Shown here piece by piece: positions 43,288 to 52,231 of a stretch of 64,000 nucleotides of DNA. The stretch is from Armatimonadota bacterium (GTDB lineage: Bacteria > Armatimonadota > Fimbriimonadia > Fimbriimonadales > Fimbriimonadaceae), in contig JAFDWU010000004.1 of NCBI GenBank assembly GCA_018268315.1, positions 153,442-217,441 on the forward strand. Reading direction: 5' to 3'. Under the pieces are notes generated by a model. That model had not been told where the DNA came from and did no database searches. It was given only the letters and a program-made list of their open reading frames with translations. The position numbers were made by a program, and so were the translations under genes. Within the stretch, counting starts at the first letter, position 1. The number at the start of each line of letters is the position of its first letter.

Positions 43288-43567
43288 TTTGCAGAGGCAC
43301 ATATCCTTGGAGAACGAGGAATCGCCTGAATTCCGGGCAGCATTTGAAGCGGAGCAGGCAATGCTTGCGCTAATTCGCGCTCGACAGAACGCGAAGCTAA
43401 CCCAGCAAGACTTGGCCACTGCGCTGCACGTCTCCCAGCCGTATATCGCCCAGATTGAGAACGGGACGCGCAAGCCGGGATACATGCTTCTGTTTCGCTA
43501 CGCGAATGCGGTTGGTGCAAAAATCCAGGTGGCGTCCCCGGCTCCGCCGTCAGCAAAGACTGGCTAG
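43280..43567 (+). CDS. HigA-like Xre-family antitoxin
   Basis: The 95-aa protein contains a Cro/C1-type helix-turn-helix (NAKLTQQDLATALHVSQPYIAQIENGTRKP at about 37-66). Such antitoxins bind the toxin through one face and the operator through the helix-turn-helix, repressing their own operon. GGAGG lies about 9 bases before ATG 43280 inside the toxin gene. The pair sits between a peptidase and smc with no other mobile-element trace. Its stop abuts that of smc. Confidence 0.85.
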   Translation: MSDLQRHISLENEESPEFRAAFEAEQAMLALIRARQNAKLTQQDLATALHVSQPYIAQIENGTRKPGYMLLFRYANAVGAKIQVASPAPPSAKTG

Positions 43568-43576
43568 CTACGCCAG
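43560..43576. terminator. CTGGC/GCCAG hairpin holding the antitoxin and smc stops
   Basis: CTGGC (43560-43564) and GCCAG (43572-43576) enclose TAGCTAC, which contains both abutting stop codons. It is short, without a U tract on either side. Confidence 0.3.
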
Positions 43577-46500
43577 CCTAGCGGCTTGCTCTACCACTCG
43601 GGCGGGAGCGAGCGAAGACACGCCTGGCTCCTGCATAGTGACCCCGAGCCAAACGGGGGCGGCCTCAATGGTGGTGGGGTTGTGGGTGACGAGAATGAAC
43701 TGCACCGACTGGCTGAAGTCCTTCACGACTTCTACAAACCGTTCTACATTGCGGCCATCGAGCGGCGCGTCGACTTCATCCAGCACCACCAGCGGGCTGG
43801 GCTTAACCTTCAATAGTGAGAACAGGAACGCTGCCGCGCAGAGCGACCTCTCGCCGCCGCTCAGGAGCTCTAGGCGCTGCCGCCGCTTACCGGGGAGCGA
43901 TAGCTCCAGTTCCAAACCGCTGTCAAGAAAGGCATCTGGCTCTGTCAGCACCAGCTTGCCTGATCCGCCACCGAACAACCGTTGCACGAAGTCTCCGAAA
44001 GCTGCGTTCACCGCCTCATAAGTCGTCTTGAATAGATCGCGGGTGAGACCGTCAAGCTCCTCAATGCTCGCCCGCACTTGTTGGATGCTGCCGGTGATGT
44101 CTTCCTTTTGGCCGGATAGCTCTTCGTAGCGGCTGGTCAGCCGCTCATAAGCTTCCGTTGCTCCCAAATTCACCTCTCCCATCGCCTTCAACTCTCGCCT
44201 CAATCCTGACACGAGGGCAACGGCGTCGGGTGGGACCTCGATTTCGGCGGCCCGGCTAATCGCGTCCTCGGGCGGAATTCCATACTCCTCCACGAGCCGT
44301 TGAGCGGCTGCGGTCCTCTTAGAATCTGCGCGGGCACGCGCCAACTCAGCCTGATGGCTGATGTCGCCTTGGGCGATCGCCTGATCTCGCGCCGATCTCG
44401 ATTCTTCCCGAAGGATTTCGCTTTCTCGGTCCAGCAGGTTGCGGGCGTTCATTCGCCGATCAAGCTCCTCCTGCCACTTCCCTGCTTCCTTCGAGGCGAC
44501 ATCGGCCTGCTCGGCAAACTTGACCTTTCTAGCAAGCAATATCTGGCGTTCGGGCTCGATCCCGCTCAACCGGCGGCTTCGCCGGGACTCATCCTCGACC
44601 GCCGCCTCTAGGCGGCGCTTGGCGGAGTGCTCTCGCTGCTCGGATTGAAGAACGCGCTGGCGGGCATCTTGAAGCAACTGCTGGGCTTGGCCGGAATCCC
44701 CGCTAAGTGCAGCAAGCTTCGCCATAAACTCATCGCGTCGCGTTTCCAGCGCGGCAATATCGTGCTCCTCAAATTCTTGTGATTCACGGTGGACAAGCTT
44801 CTCTCTCTCGCCGATGAGCTTCTGTTCAGAGCGCAAGGCAAGGTTCTTCTCGTCCTCGAGCGTTCTAGCGAAGTGGCGAGCCTCTTCGAGCGCCTTCCCC
44901 GCCGACTTGGATCTCTCTTGAGTAGCCCGAATGTGCTCGCTCAGCTCTGAGGCGCGCCTGGAACTACCGTCTTCACCCGCCTTTAGCTTCTCAATTCGCT
45001 TCCTAAGTGATTCGATGCTCGCCGTGATCTCGGCAAGGTCGGCTTTTCGCTGAACCATGCCATAGGCTTGGCGAGAGGATGCTCCGCCGGATACCGCGCC
45101 ACTTGAGTGAACGACCTCGCCGTCGAGGGTGACGAGGCGGTTCCAACCGGAAGTCTTCGCAAGCTTAAGCGCATCGTCCAGCGTTTCAACAATGACAATC
45201 CTGCCAAGCAGGCTTTCGATAACCGGGCGATACTTCGCTTCCGTTTGAACAAGCTCGCTCGCCCGTCCAAGCACGCCATGCTGGTTTGCAAGCGGACCCA
45301 AGGCGCTGTTGGCTTGTGGCCGAACTAGAGAGAGAGGCTGAAAAGTTGCTCTGCCCAGTCGATGCTGCTTCAGGTACTCGATGGCGCTCTTGGCATCTCG
45401 TTCACTCTCGACAATCAAGTCATGCGCGGCGGCGCCAAGCGCGGTCTCAATCGCAAGGGCGATCTCCTTTGGCGCATCGATGGCCGAGGAGACCGGCACA
45501 TACTCCGCCTTCAGCTGGCCCTTTTCGCATGCATCAAGAACTGCCCGTGATCCCTGGCCGAGTCCTTCGTGGGACTCTAGGGTGGCTTCAATACCCCTTG
45601 CCCTACCTTCTAGGGTGCTCAGCTCAGCAAGCAAAGACCGCAGGTTGGCGGCATGCTTTTCGGATTCCTCCCGCAAGGCATAAAGCTCCGCCTCAGCCGT
45701 CTTCAGCGCCGAAGTCTCCTGCTCGAATGCCTGCTCCGACTCATGAAGGGCGGCCTTCGCCTCCAGCAGCGCCGAATCAAGCTCGGGCATGGAGCGCGTG
45801 ATTCCTGCCAGTTCTCGATTGAGCTCGGCGAGACGCTCAGCTTGATGCTGCTGCTCCGCGATGAGCTTCAGCCGCTTGGCTTCAATCTCTCTCGCCTTTT
45901 TAAGCTCGTCCTCGACCTTCGTAAGCTCCGCACGAAGAACCTTGGACTCGCCCGCGGAGGCATCAACCGATTCTTGTAGCTTCTGCAGAGACTCACGCTC
46001 TTTCTCGGTCTCGCCCTTCAGGCTGAGAATTTCCTGCTCAAGCGCTTGCAACTGCGCCTGATCGACCCCGTGCTGAAGTGATCCCTCAAGTTCATCGAGG
46101 CCCTTTAACCTCTCCTCAATAAGCCGAGTCTCTGCTTCCGCGCCCGACAGCGTTGCCTGGGCGCGTTGCCGTTTCTCGCGGGCATCTTCAATCTGCTGCT
46201 CTAATTGGTGCAGTTCCTGACGATTCCCAAGAACCTTGGCTTCCAGCTCTTCTGCGCGGGCGAGCTGCTCTTTTCCAGTTCGGATCGCGGTCTCAATGCG
46301 CTCCTCCTGCTCCAAGATATCCCTTGTGGCGGCTTCAATCTCTTTGCAAAGCAGGCCAGATTCCACTTCACGGAGCGCGCTCTGGCGCGACCTGAACGCG
46401 GCGGCCTTCTCGGCATCTTCCCGAAGCGGCTCCCGCTGGGTTTCAAGTTCCTGCAGGATGTCCTCGACCCGATCCAAATGACTTTGGGCAGCAGAGAGTC

Positions 46501-47038
46501 GCCGCTGGGCATCTTGTTTCTTCTGGCGATAGCGCTGCACGCCGGCCGCTTCATCCACCCAGCCTCGCCGCTCTTCGGGAGACGCCGCAAGCGCCTGGTC
46601 GATCTCTCTCTGGCCGACAATCGAATACCCCGCTCGCCCCAATCCCGAGTCTGCCAAAAGATCGTGAATGTCTTTCAACCGGCACGACCGTCGGTTGATC
46701 TGGTATTCGCTTTCCCCGGACTTGCTAAGGCGGCGCGTGATGGTGACTTCGCTGGCTTCAACCGGCAGCGAGCCGTCCTCATTATCGAAAAGCAGGGAAA
46801 CTTCGGCAAAGCCAACTCCCTTACGGCTGACGCTTCCCGCGAAGATGACGTCCTGGGACGTGCCAGCCCTTAGCTGACGCGCATTGCCTTCGCCAAGGCC
46901 CCAGAGAATAGCGTCAACCAGGTTCGATTTTCCGCACCCGTTAGGGCCGATAATCGCGCATAGGTTTCCGTCCAGATTAAATTCTGTGCGATCGGCAAAG
47001 GTCTTAAACCCGTAAATGCGGACTCGTTTGAGCTGCAT
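43568..47038 (-). CDS. smc: Chromosome partition protein SMC
   Basis: The 1156-aa protein has the ABC-type head split between the ends. LKRVRIYGFKTFADRTEF and Walker A IIGPNGCGKSNLVDAI lie at the N-terminus; LLSGGERSLCAAAFLF and Walker B LVVLDEVDAPLDGRN lie in the last 100 residues. Two long coiled coils surround a hinge at about 500-640 (ALGAAAHDLIVES, VSGGASSRQAYG). SMC compacts and segregates chromosomes with ScpA and ScpB, which are not encoded here. The reading frame is intact across 3.5 kb. Confidence 0.97.
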   Translation of the reverse strand: MQLKRVRIYGFKTFADRTEFNLDGNLCAIIGPNGCGKSNLVDAILWGLGEGNARQLRAGTSQDVIFAGSVSRKGVGFAEVSLLFDNEDGSLPVEASEVTITRRLSKSGESEYQINRRSCRLKDIHDLLADSGLGRAGYSIVGQREIDQALAASPEERRGWVDEAAGVQRYRQKKQDAQRRLSAAQSHLDRVEDILQELETQREPLREDAEKAAAFRSRQSALREVESGLLCKEIEAATRDILEQEERIETAIRTGKEQLARAEELEAKVLGNRQELHQLEQQIEDAREKRQRAQATLSGAEAETRLIEERLKGLDELEGSLQHGVDQAQLQALEQEILSLKGETEKERESLQKLQESVDASAGESKVLRAELTKVEDELKKAREIEAKRLKLIAEQQHQAERLAELNRELAGITRSMPELDSALLEAKAALHESEQAFEQETSALKTAEAELYALREESEKHAANLRSLLAELSTLEGRARGIEATLESHEGLGQGSRAVLDACEKGQLKAEYVPVSSAIDAPKEIALAIETALGAAAHDLIVESERDAKSAIEYLKQHRLGRATFQPLSLVRPQANSALGPLANQHGVLGRASELVQTEAKYRPVIESLLGRIVIVETLDDALKLAKTSGWNRLVTLDGEVVHSSGAVSGGASSRQAYGMVQRKADLAEITASIESLRKRIEKLKAGEDGSSRRASELSEHIRATQERSKSAGKALEEARHFARTLEDEKNLALRSEQKLIGEREKLVHRESQEFEEHDIAALETRRDEFMAKLAALSGDSGQAQQLLQDARQRVLQSEQREHSAKRRLEAAVEDESRRSRRLSGIEPERQILLARKVKFAEQADVASKEAGKWQEELDRRMNARNLLDRESEILREESRSARDQAIAQGDISHQAELARARADSKRTAAAQRLVEEYGIPPEDAISRAAEIEVPPDAVALVSGLRRELKAMGEVNLGATEAYERLTSRYEELSGQKEDITGSIQQVRASIEELDGLTRDLFKTTYEAVNAAFGDFVQRLFGGGSGKLVLTEPDAFLDSGLELELSLPGKRRQRLELLSGGERSLCAAAFLFSLLKVKPSPLVVLDEVDAPLDGRNVERFVEVVKDFSQSVQFILVTHNPTTIEAAPVWLGVTMQEPGVSSLAPARVVEQAARLA

Positions 47039-47167
47039 GGAAACTAGAACGAAAGGACGTTTTGGTGTTCGGCAAGGTGTCGGTTATCTTTCAGCATCTT
47101 TTCCACCTTAGCAAGCCGTTAGTATTATGGGTGCAAACCTAGCACGTTGCGCCTTGGAGAAGTCATA

Positions 47168-47704
47168 GTGTCCTTTATGCGCAGCAAGCTTTCTTTTTCT
47201 TTCGTTTCCGCCGGCATCGTTCTGGCCTCGATGGCATCCGCAGAGCAGGTTCGGATCCATCTTGACTACACGTTCACCAGCAACTTCACGCTGCGCAGCG
47301 GTTCGACAAGCCACCTTGAAGGACCTGAGCTTGGTGCGGACATGATCGTCATGCAAGCGCCGGGTGGCGCATCACTCAGCGTTGGCGCTCGCTGGCTGCT
47401 CGGGGGCAAGCTCCGAAGCGGCGGCGATACCGATGGCGATGTTTACCGTTTTCTTTTCCGCGGCACACAGCCGATCCCCACGACCCAGCTCTTCGTATTC
47501 GTGGCGGGAGGCATTGCCCACACCCGTGCGCGAGCCGAAGAGTTCGAAGATGTCAACGGATACAACGCGCAGCTCGGTCTGGGCAGCTATCTGGGTGGAT
47601 CATCAGTCGCTGGCCGATTCAAACCGGCGGTTGAGTTCACCTACACGAACGCGGCCAAGGGGCAGCTTCGCGGGTTCGGCCTTGGTCTCTCAGCCGGATT
47701 CTAA
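47168..47704 (+). CDS. Small exported beta-barrel-like protein, 178 aa
   Basis: A signal peptide (SKLSFSFVSAGIVLASMASA) is followed by alternating strands rich in Gly, Ala and aromatic residues (HLDYTFTSNFTLRSGSTSHL, LSVGARWLLGGKL, LFVFVAGGIAHTRAR, GFGLGLSAGF). The C-terminal Phe and strand pattern suit an eight-stranded outer-membrane barrel. GTG 47168 is chosen because GGAG lies about 9 bases before it; the longer TTG 47147 frame contains that GGAG. Shares the stop tetramer CTAA with feoB on the other strand. No specific family recognised. Confidence 0.6.
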   Translation: MSFMRSKLSFSFVSAGIVLASMASAEQVRIHLDYTFTSNFTLRSGSTSHLEGPELGADMIVMQAPGGASLSVGARWLLGGKLRSGGDTDGDVYRFLFRGTQPIPTTQLFVFVAGGIAHTRARAEEFEDVNGYNAQLGLGSYLGGSSVAGRFKPAVEFTYTNAAKGQLRGFGLGLSAGF

Positions 47705-47711
47705 CGAATCC
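47696..47711. terminator. GGATTC-TAAC-GAATCC hairpin at the shared stop
   Basis: A perfect 6-bp stem with a 4-base loop holds the overlapping stops of the barrel gene and feoB. There is no U tract on either side, so it may act as an mRNA 3'-end stabiliser or a weak bidirectional terminator. Confidence 0.3.
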
Positions 47712-49770
47712 AGCCAAACGCCCACTGGCAGGCTACGGCCGAGATATAGGCCAGCACCGTCATGTACGTGAAAACGAACAGCGGCCACCTCAGGCTGTTG
47801 GTTTCCCGCTTGATTGCCGCAAGGGTGGACATGCACTGGCAGCAAAGGGCAAAGAACACCATGATGGCGATGGCGGTGGCGGGGCTAATTAGCTTTCGCC
47901 CGTCCGGCCAGGTGGCCCGCTTGATCGACTCTGAAAGCTGAGCGCGATCCTCGGACTCGCTTCGGAAGATAATGCCGAGCGAAGGCACTACGGTCTCTCG
48001 GGCTGGAAAAGCGCTGAGAATCGCCGTCGTAATTCGCCAATCGAACCCAGCAGGTCTGAAAGCTGGCTCTAAAGCTCTTCCAAATGAAGCGAGGTAACTG
48101 CCGCTGAGGCGCTCTTGCTTCGGCGAGTTGAAGTTCGGGAAGCTTGTAAGCCCCCAGATGATCACCGACATCACAACGATGATCGTGCCCGCCGTCTTTA
48201 CGAACACGCGCGCACGGAAATACATCGCTAGCCAGACGTCGCGCCAGCGGGGCCACTCATATGGCGGGAGCTCAAGAATGAACGGCAAGCGATTGCCTTT
48301 GAGCATTTTCTTGTTGATAAACCAAACAATGGGCACCGCCGCCGCTAACCCAACCAGGTGCATGGCAAACAAAGCTAGGCCGGCCCAGTACGGGCCAAAT
48401 GACGGCTCGATGAACGCGCCGATGAGCAGTAAGTAGACCGGGAGCCTCGCGCTGCAGCTCATTAAGGGGGCGACAAGGATGGTAGCGAGACGACTGCGCT
48501 GGTCCGGCAGGACTCGGGCGGCGAGAATGCCAGGAACCGCGCAAGCAAAGCTGGAGAGCAGCGGGATAAACGCGCGGCCGTTGAGACCGCACCAGCCTAG
48601 CAGACGATCCATCAGGAAGGCGGCGCGCGACAAGTAGCCGGTGCCTTCAAGCATCGCAATGAAGAAGAACAGTATCAGGATTTGCGGCAGGAAGACCATG
48701 ACTGACCCAACACCCTGTAACAATCCGTCCACCAACAGCGACTGGATAATCGGAACGCCCGCCAAAGACGGAGAGATTCTTGCGCCCGCCCAGTCGAAAC
48801 TGCCTTGAATGGCATCCATTACCGGCCGGGCCAGGGTGTAGATGGAGAAGAACACCAAATACATCAGGCCAATGAAGATGGCAAGGCCAAACACGCGGTG
48901 GATGAGGATGCGGTCGATGCGGTCGGTAAGCGTGAGATTTGAAGTTGGTTGCCCTCTCGTCACCTGCTTTTCAACGGTAACACTCCACTTGTACCGGTCG
49001 GAGATGTTTGCCGGGTCGGAATACTTGCCTGCTTGGCTTATCTTTTCCCTTGCTCGCGCAAAGGCCTCGGCAATCTCAGGGGCGTCATCAAACCTGTTCG
49101 TCGGGTTCGTCAGCTCCTCGCTGATCATCTTGCGGGTTAAGTCCGCGCCTTGGCGCGCAAGGCGCTCTTGGAGAATCGTGATTTCGGTCTCGCGAGTGCT
49201 TTCCGGCCCGATCCGCGCGCTGCGAGGGTTCTGCAGGCAGCGCCAAATCGCCTGTTTTAGCTCCTCCGCGTTCTTGCCGCCCGCCGCAGAAATGACCTCT
49301 ACGCCCAGGAGCGCCTGAAGTTGGTCGTGGTCAATCGTGAATCCTTGTTCCGCATAGCGATCCTCCATGGAGAGCGCCACCACGATGGGGATCTGAGTTT
49401 CCGCAAGCATCGAGAACAAGTAGAGGTTACGCTCGAAGTTGGAGGCGTCGATTACGACGACCATCACATCTGGCCGAGGGAACCCCGGCGCGCCCTGTAT
49501 CGCGCCAACCGCCACGCGCTCGTCTTCGCTGACCGGATCGAGGCTGTAGAGCCCAGGAACGTCTAGAAATTCTACGGTTTGGCCGTTAAGCTTGATCTCG
49601 CTTGAGACTCGCTCAACGGTTACTCCTGGGTAGTTGCCGACCTTTTGGCTGGAGCCGGTAAGGGCGTTAAACAGGGTTGTTTTGCCTGCATTGGGGTTAC
49701 CGGCAAACACAATGAGGGGATGCCGATTTGCCGCAGACTCGGCGGCGTTAGCGGATGATTTCGATCTCAA
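47701..49770 (-). CDS. feoB: Ferrous iron transporter FeoB
   Basis: The 689-aa protein has an N-terminal G domain with G1 VFAGNPNAGKTTLFNALTG near residue 21, G3 FLDVPGLYSLDP near 69 and the S/D-rich switch region. It continues through a helical spacer into a membrane domain. Gate motifs typical of FeoB are visible (LLSSFACAVPGILAARVLPDQ and SCSARLPVYLLLIGAF), with a second copy near the C-terminus (LSAFPARETVVPSLGIIF). It imports Fe(II) in a GTP-dependent way. Translation starts at TTG 49770, overlapping feoA by 23 bases. Confidence 0.95.
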   Translation of the reverse strand: MRSKSSANAAESAANRHPLIVFAGNPNAGKTTLFNALTGSSQKVGNYPGVTVERVSSEIKLNGQTVEFLDVPGLYSLDPVSEDERVAVGAIQGAPGFPRPDVMVVVIDASNFERNLYLFSMLAETQIPIVVALSMEDRYAEQGFTIDHDQLQALLGVEVISAAGGKNAEELKQAIWRCLQNPRSARIGPESTRETEITILQERLARQGADLTRKMISEELTNPTNRFDDAPEIAEAFARAREKISQAGKYSDPANISDRYKWSVTVEKQVTRGQPTSNLTLTDRIDRILIHRVFGLAIFIGLMYLVFFSIYTLARPVMDAIQGSFDWAGARISPSLAGVPIIQSLLVDGLLQGVGSVMVFLPQILILFFFIAMLEGTGYLSRAAFLMDRLLGWCGLNGRAFIPLLSSFACAVPGILAARVLPDQRSRLATILVAPLMSCSARLPVYLLLIGAFIEPSFGPYWAGLALFAMHLVGLAAAVPIVWFINKKMLKGNRLPFILELPPYEWPRWRDVWLAMYFRARVFVKTAGTIIVVMSVIIWGLTSFPNFNSPKQERLSGSYLASFGRALEPAFRPAGFDWRITTAILSAFPARETVVPSLGIIFRSESEDRAQLSESIKRATWPDGRKLISPATAIAIMVFFALCCQCMSTLAAIKRETNSLRWPLFVFTYMTVLAYISAVACQWAFGWIR

Positions 49771-49993
49771 CGCCTTCCATCTCCGCCTTCCTTATACAAA
49801 GGCGGTAACCGCGCAAGTCGATTTCGATTGGATCTCCGAAGGGGGCCACCTTCAACACCGTGAATTCGGCGCCAGGCGTGAAGCCCATTTCCATCAGTCG
49901 GGTTAAGGCGTTGGTGCGATCAAACTGCACCACCTTCGCGTGCATCCCTACTTTGAGTTCATCGAATGGAATCATGACCGCTTGGGCTACCAT
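49748..49993 (-). CDS. feoA: FeoA-like SH3 domain protein
   Basis: The 81-aa protein contains MIPFDELKVGMHAKVV, NALTRLMEMGFTPGAEFTVLK and GDPIEIDLRGYRLCIRKAE, the compact SH3-like FeoA fold. FeoA assists FeoB at the membrane. ATG 49993 is preferred over TTG 50011 because TAGTAT lies 7 bases upstream of the ATG and within the longer frame; ATG 49976 is another possibility. It leads the feoA-feoB operon. No Fur box was recognised with confidence. Confidence 0.88.
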   Translation of the reverse strand: MVAQAVMIPFDELKVGMHAKVVQFDRTNALTRLMEMGFTPGAEFTVLKVAPFGDPIEIDLRGYRLCIRKAEMEGVEIEIIR

Positions 49994-50000
49994 TTTCTGG

Positions 50001-50006
50001 ATACTA
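50001..50006 (-). promoter_or_regulatory. -10 box TAGTAT for feoAB
   Basis: TAGTAT on the minus strand ends 7 bases before ATG 49993, with no Shine-Dalgarno in CCAGAAA. Probable leaderless start of the iron-uptake operon. Confidence 0.45.
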
Positions 50007-50044
50007 CCCAAAAGAGTAAAGATTCGTTGTCATTGTTTTTGAGT

Positions 50045-50821
50045 TCAACCGCCAAACGAAAACTTAAACAATGAGCGATCAACCGGGCTGGTGGTATCCG
50101 AGGTGATGGAGTAATCCGATGTGTAGGTTGTCGGCGTCAGAATTCTTCCCTTTTGGTCGGCGGGCGAGATCATCTGCTGGACCTTGTAGTGGAGCAGGCT
50201 TAGCGTCTTTTCGTCAATGAGAATTTCGTATTTCCCGGCTTCGTCACCGGTCGGTTCAGGACGCCAGCGCCCCACAATCCTGCGCGCGACGACACCGTTG
50301 TAGTCCACGGTTCCTGCATCGCGCAGATCAATCCAGCAAGTAGCGGCCTGCTTTACGTCAACTGCCCTTCCCATGAGGATGTCGAGCGGGATCGAACGAT
50401 CAAGGAGGGCCACCGCACCGACGCCGTAAATGTCGCGGGTATCAAGCGGAAATCCGTGGTTCACCACCGGCTCGATGAATTGCGAAGAGTCTCCATGAAC
50501 GTATGGGGGCCGTGGATAGGTGAACATCTTGCCGTCGCTGATGATGTACTTATTCTCTGAACCCTGGCTCTGTTTAATGTAGACGAGCGAAGGCTTCTCG
50601 TATTGGATGATGGTGTCCATAACGCCGCTGTCGCCCATGCCGGTCGTTACCTTCAGCGTGATCTTGGCCGTGAGCCTCTCGGCCGTCATGTAGCGCATAA
50701 ACACCCTAGTGAGAAGCTGCGCTGGGGTCGACGTATGGACCGGAGGATCAACCAGGGTGGGTACCGGTTCCTGGTCCTGGACTCTGACTGCGGCAAGAAG
50801 AAGGAGGATTGCTGTTTTCAT
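50045..50821 (-). CDS. Exported LolA-fold-like protein, 258 aa
   Basis: A short signal peptide (KTAILLLLAAVRVQDQ) is followed by AQLLTRVFMRYMTAERLTAKITLKV near residue 34. A beta-rich half-barrel pattern follows (IIQYEKPSLVYIKQSQGSENKYIISDGKMFTYP), which resembles the LolA/outer-membrane lipoprotein sorting superfamily. ARRIVGRWRPEPTGDEAGKYEILIDEKTLSLLHY near 185 matches the later strands. ATG 50821 overlaps the adenosyltransferase stop as ATGA. Whether it carries lipids, as LolA does, or merely shares the fold is unknown. Confidence 0.55.
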   Translation of the reverse strand: MKTAILLLLAAVRVQDQEPVPTLVDPPVHTSTPAQLLTRVFMRYMTAERLTAKITLKVTTGMGDSGVMDTIIQYEKPSLVYIKQSQGSENKYIISDGKMFTYPRPPYVHGDSSQFIEPVVNHGFPLDTRDIYGVGAVALLDRSIPLDILMGRAVDVKQAATCWIDLRDAGTVDYNGVVARRIVGRWRPEPTGDEAGKYEILIDEKTLSLLHYKVQQMISPADQKGRILTPTTYTSDYSITSDTTSPVDRSLFKFSFGG

Positions 50822-51357
50822 CGTTTCCACAAGGTCTCGCTAACTTTTGCCTGGGCGTTGGCCCATCGGGCAGCGAGAAACAGCCAGTCAGAGAGACGAT
50901 TCAGGATGACGAGAAGTTCAGGTTCAACCGGAGTCTGGTGATGTAAGCGCCAAACGTCCCGCTCAACGCGGCGGCAAATACTGCGCGCGTGGTGCATTTG
51001 TGCGCCGAGGGGACAGCCTCCTGGAAGAATGAAGTTCTTCAATGGCGGCAACTTCGATTCATACTCGTCCATCCATTGTTCAAGAGTCTCAATGGCCTGG
51101 GAAGGAGGCGGAAACTTTGAACGCCACTCGTCGTCTTCTGCGGCGACGTAGGCGCCCATCTCAAAAAGCCAACCCTGAACCTGATTCAGCCTATCTTTGA
51201 GAGATTTCGACGGTCCAATCGCGGTGGCAACCCCAATGCAACTGTTGAGTTCATCGAGACCGCCAACGACTTCAATTTGAAGTTCGGTCTTGCTAACCCG
51301 GCTTCCGCCCAGCAGGCCGGTCGTGCCATCGTCGCCCGTCTTCGTGTAAATCTTCAC
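50818..51357 (-). CDS. Cob(I)alamin adenosyltransferase, PduO type
   Basis: The protein begins KIYTKTGDDGTTGLLGGSRVSK, the PduO ATP-binding N-terminus. It contains VVGGLDELNSCIGVA near 28 and HHARSICRRVERDVW near 120, with the C-terminal helix LNRLSDWLFLAARWAN. These match PduO-type ATP:cob(I)alamin adenosyltransferases, which finish coenzyme B12. GTG 51357 overlaps the stop of the upstream glycosyltransferase as GTGA, giving 179 aa, the usual length; the longer frame from 51411 would lie inside that gene. No B12-dependent enzyme or cobalamin riboswitch is nearby. Confidence 0.88.
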   Translation of the reverse strand: MKIYTKTGDDGTTGLLGGSRVSKTELQIEVVGGLDELNSCIGVATAIGPSKSLKDRLNQVQGWLFEMGAYVAAEDDEWRSKFPPPSQAIETLEQWMDEYESKLPPLKNFILPGGCPLGAQMHHARSICRRVERDVWRLHHQTPVEPELLVILNRLSDWLFLAARWANAQAKVSETLWKR

Positions 51358-52100
51358 CGGCTTCGCAGGACCATCAGGGCGAACTTCGGCAATGTCTTGG
51401 CCTTCGCCCACTTCTTAGGATTCAGAAGAAGCCGCCAGAGCCATTCCACGCGCAGCTTCTGAATCAGCACCGGCGCGCGTTTTGTTTTGCCACTGTAAAC
51501 ATCAAGGGACCCGCCAACTCCAATTGCAACCTTGGCCTTGATAATTCCTTGCGTCTGCTTGATGAATTTCTCTTGCCGGGGAATGCCCATCGCCACGAAG
51601 AGGATGTCGGGCTTCGTGAGCGCGATCTCTTGAGCAACGACCGTGTCGCTATCGGCCGGAAAATAGCCGTGCCGAGTGCCAACGATGTTGCATCCAGGAT
51701 GGAGCAGTTTCAGGCGCTCTGCGGCCAGTTCGGCAACACCCGGCGCCGACCCGAGCAAGAAGATTCGATATCCCTTATCGGCACTCAGTCGGCTCAGCTT
51801 ATCGACAAGCTCTACGCCTGCAACGCGCTCGCGAACAGTTCCGCCCTTGCGCTTAACCGCCCACACAACACCGTAGCTATCCGGAGTCACGAGGTCAGCC
51901 TCGCGGATTATCTGCCGATACTCGGGGTCATTCTGAGCAATCACAAGGCCGCTGGAATCGGCGGTGATGACGATGTGAGAAGCATCCTCACCAAGCATTC
52001 GCTTGATGGCATCCATTGCTTCCGGCATGCCAACGTTATCAACGGGTAGGCCAAGAATTTCGGTCGAATTGCGAAGAGGCTTGGCGTAAGCGATATTCAT
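51354..52100 (-). CDS. WecG/TagA/CpsF-family glycosyltransferase
   Basis: The 248-aa protein has ILGLPVDNVGMPEAMDAI near residue 15, HIVITADSSGLVIAQNDPEY near 42, ADLVTPDSYGVVWAVK near 65, DILFVAMGIPRQEKFI near 165 and GVGGSLDVYSGKTKRAP near 195. This is the full motif set of the GT26 family, whose members add ManNAc(A) or similar sugars to lipid-linked GlcNAc in surface-polymer synthesis. TADSSG instead of the common TxNxE is a small variation. The B12 adenosyltransferase gene follows by GTGA overlap without an obvious functional link. Confidence 0.88.
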   Translation of the reverse strand: MNIAYAKPLRNSTEILGLPVDNVGMPEAMDAIKRMLGEDASHIVITADSSGLVIAQNDPEYRQIIREADLVTPDSYGVVWAVKRKGGTVRERVAGVELVDKLSRLSADKGYRIFLLGSAPGVAELAAERLKLLHPGCNIVGTRHGYFPADSDTVVAQEIALTKPDILFVAMGIPRQEKFIKQTQGIIKAKVAIGVGGSLDVYSGKTKRAPVLIQKLRVEWLWRLLLNPKKWAKAKTLPKFALMVLRSR

Positions 52101-52216
52101 TGTTGCTATAGGTATTTACGAAGTAGCCCCCACTTTGAGTCAGTGAAACTTCTCAATTTCATTCTACTTGAGCAATGTCGCCAGAACCGACCTCCGAATC
52201 AGGACATCAGGTTTGG

Positions 52217-52222
52217 TATAGT
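52217..52222 (+). promoter_or_regulatory. -10 box TATAGT for the apt-miaA-hfq-dapF run
   Basis: TATAGT ends 9 bases before ATG 52232. The gap TGACGCGAC has no Shine-Dalgarno. Confidence 0.5.
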
Positions 52223-52231
52223 TGACGCGAC

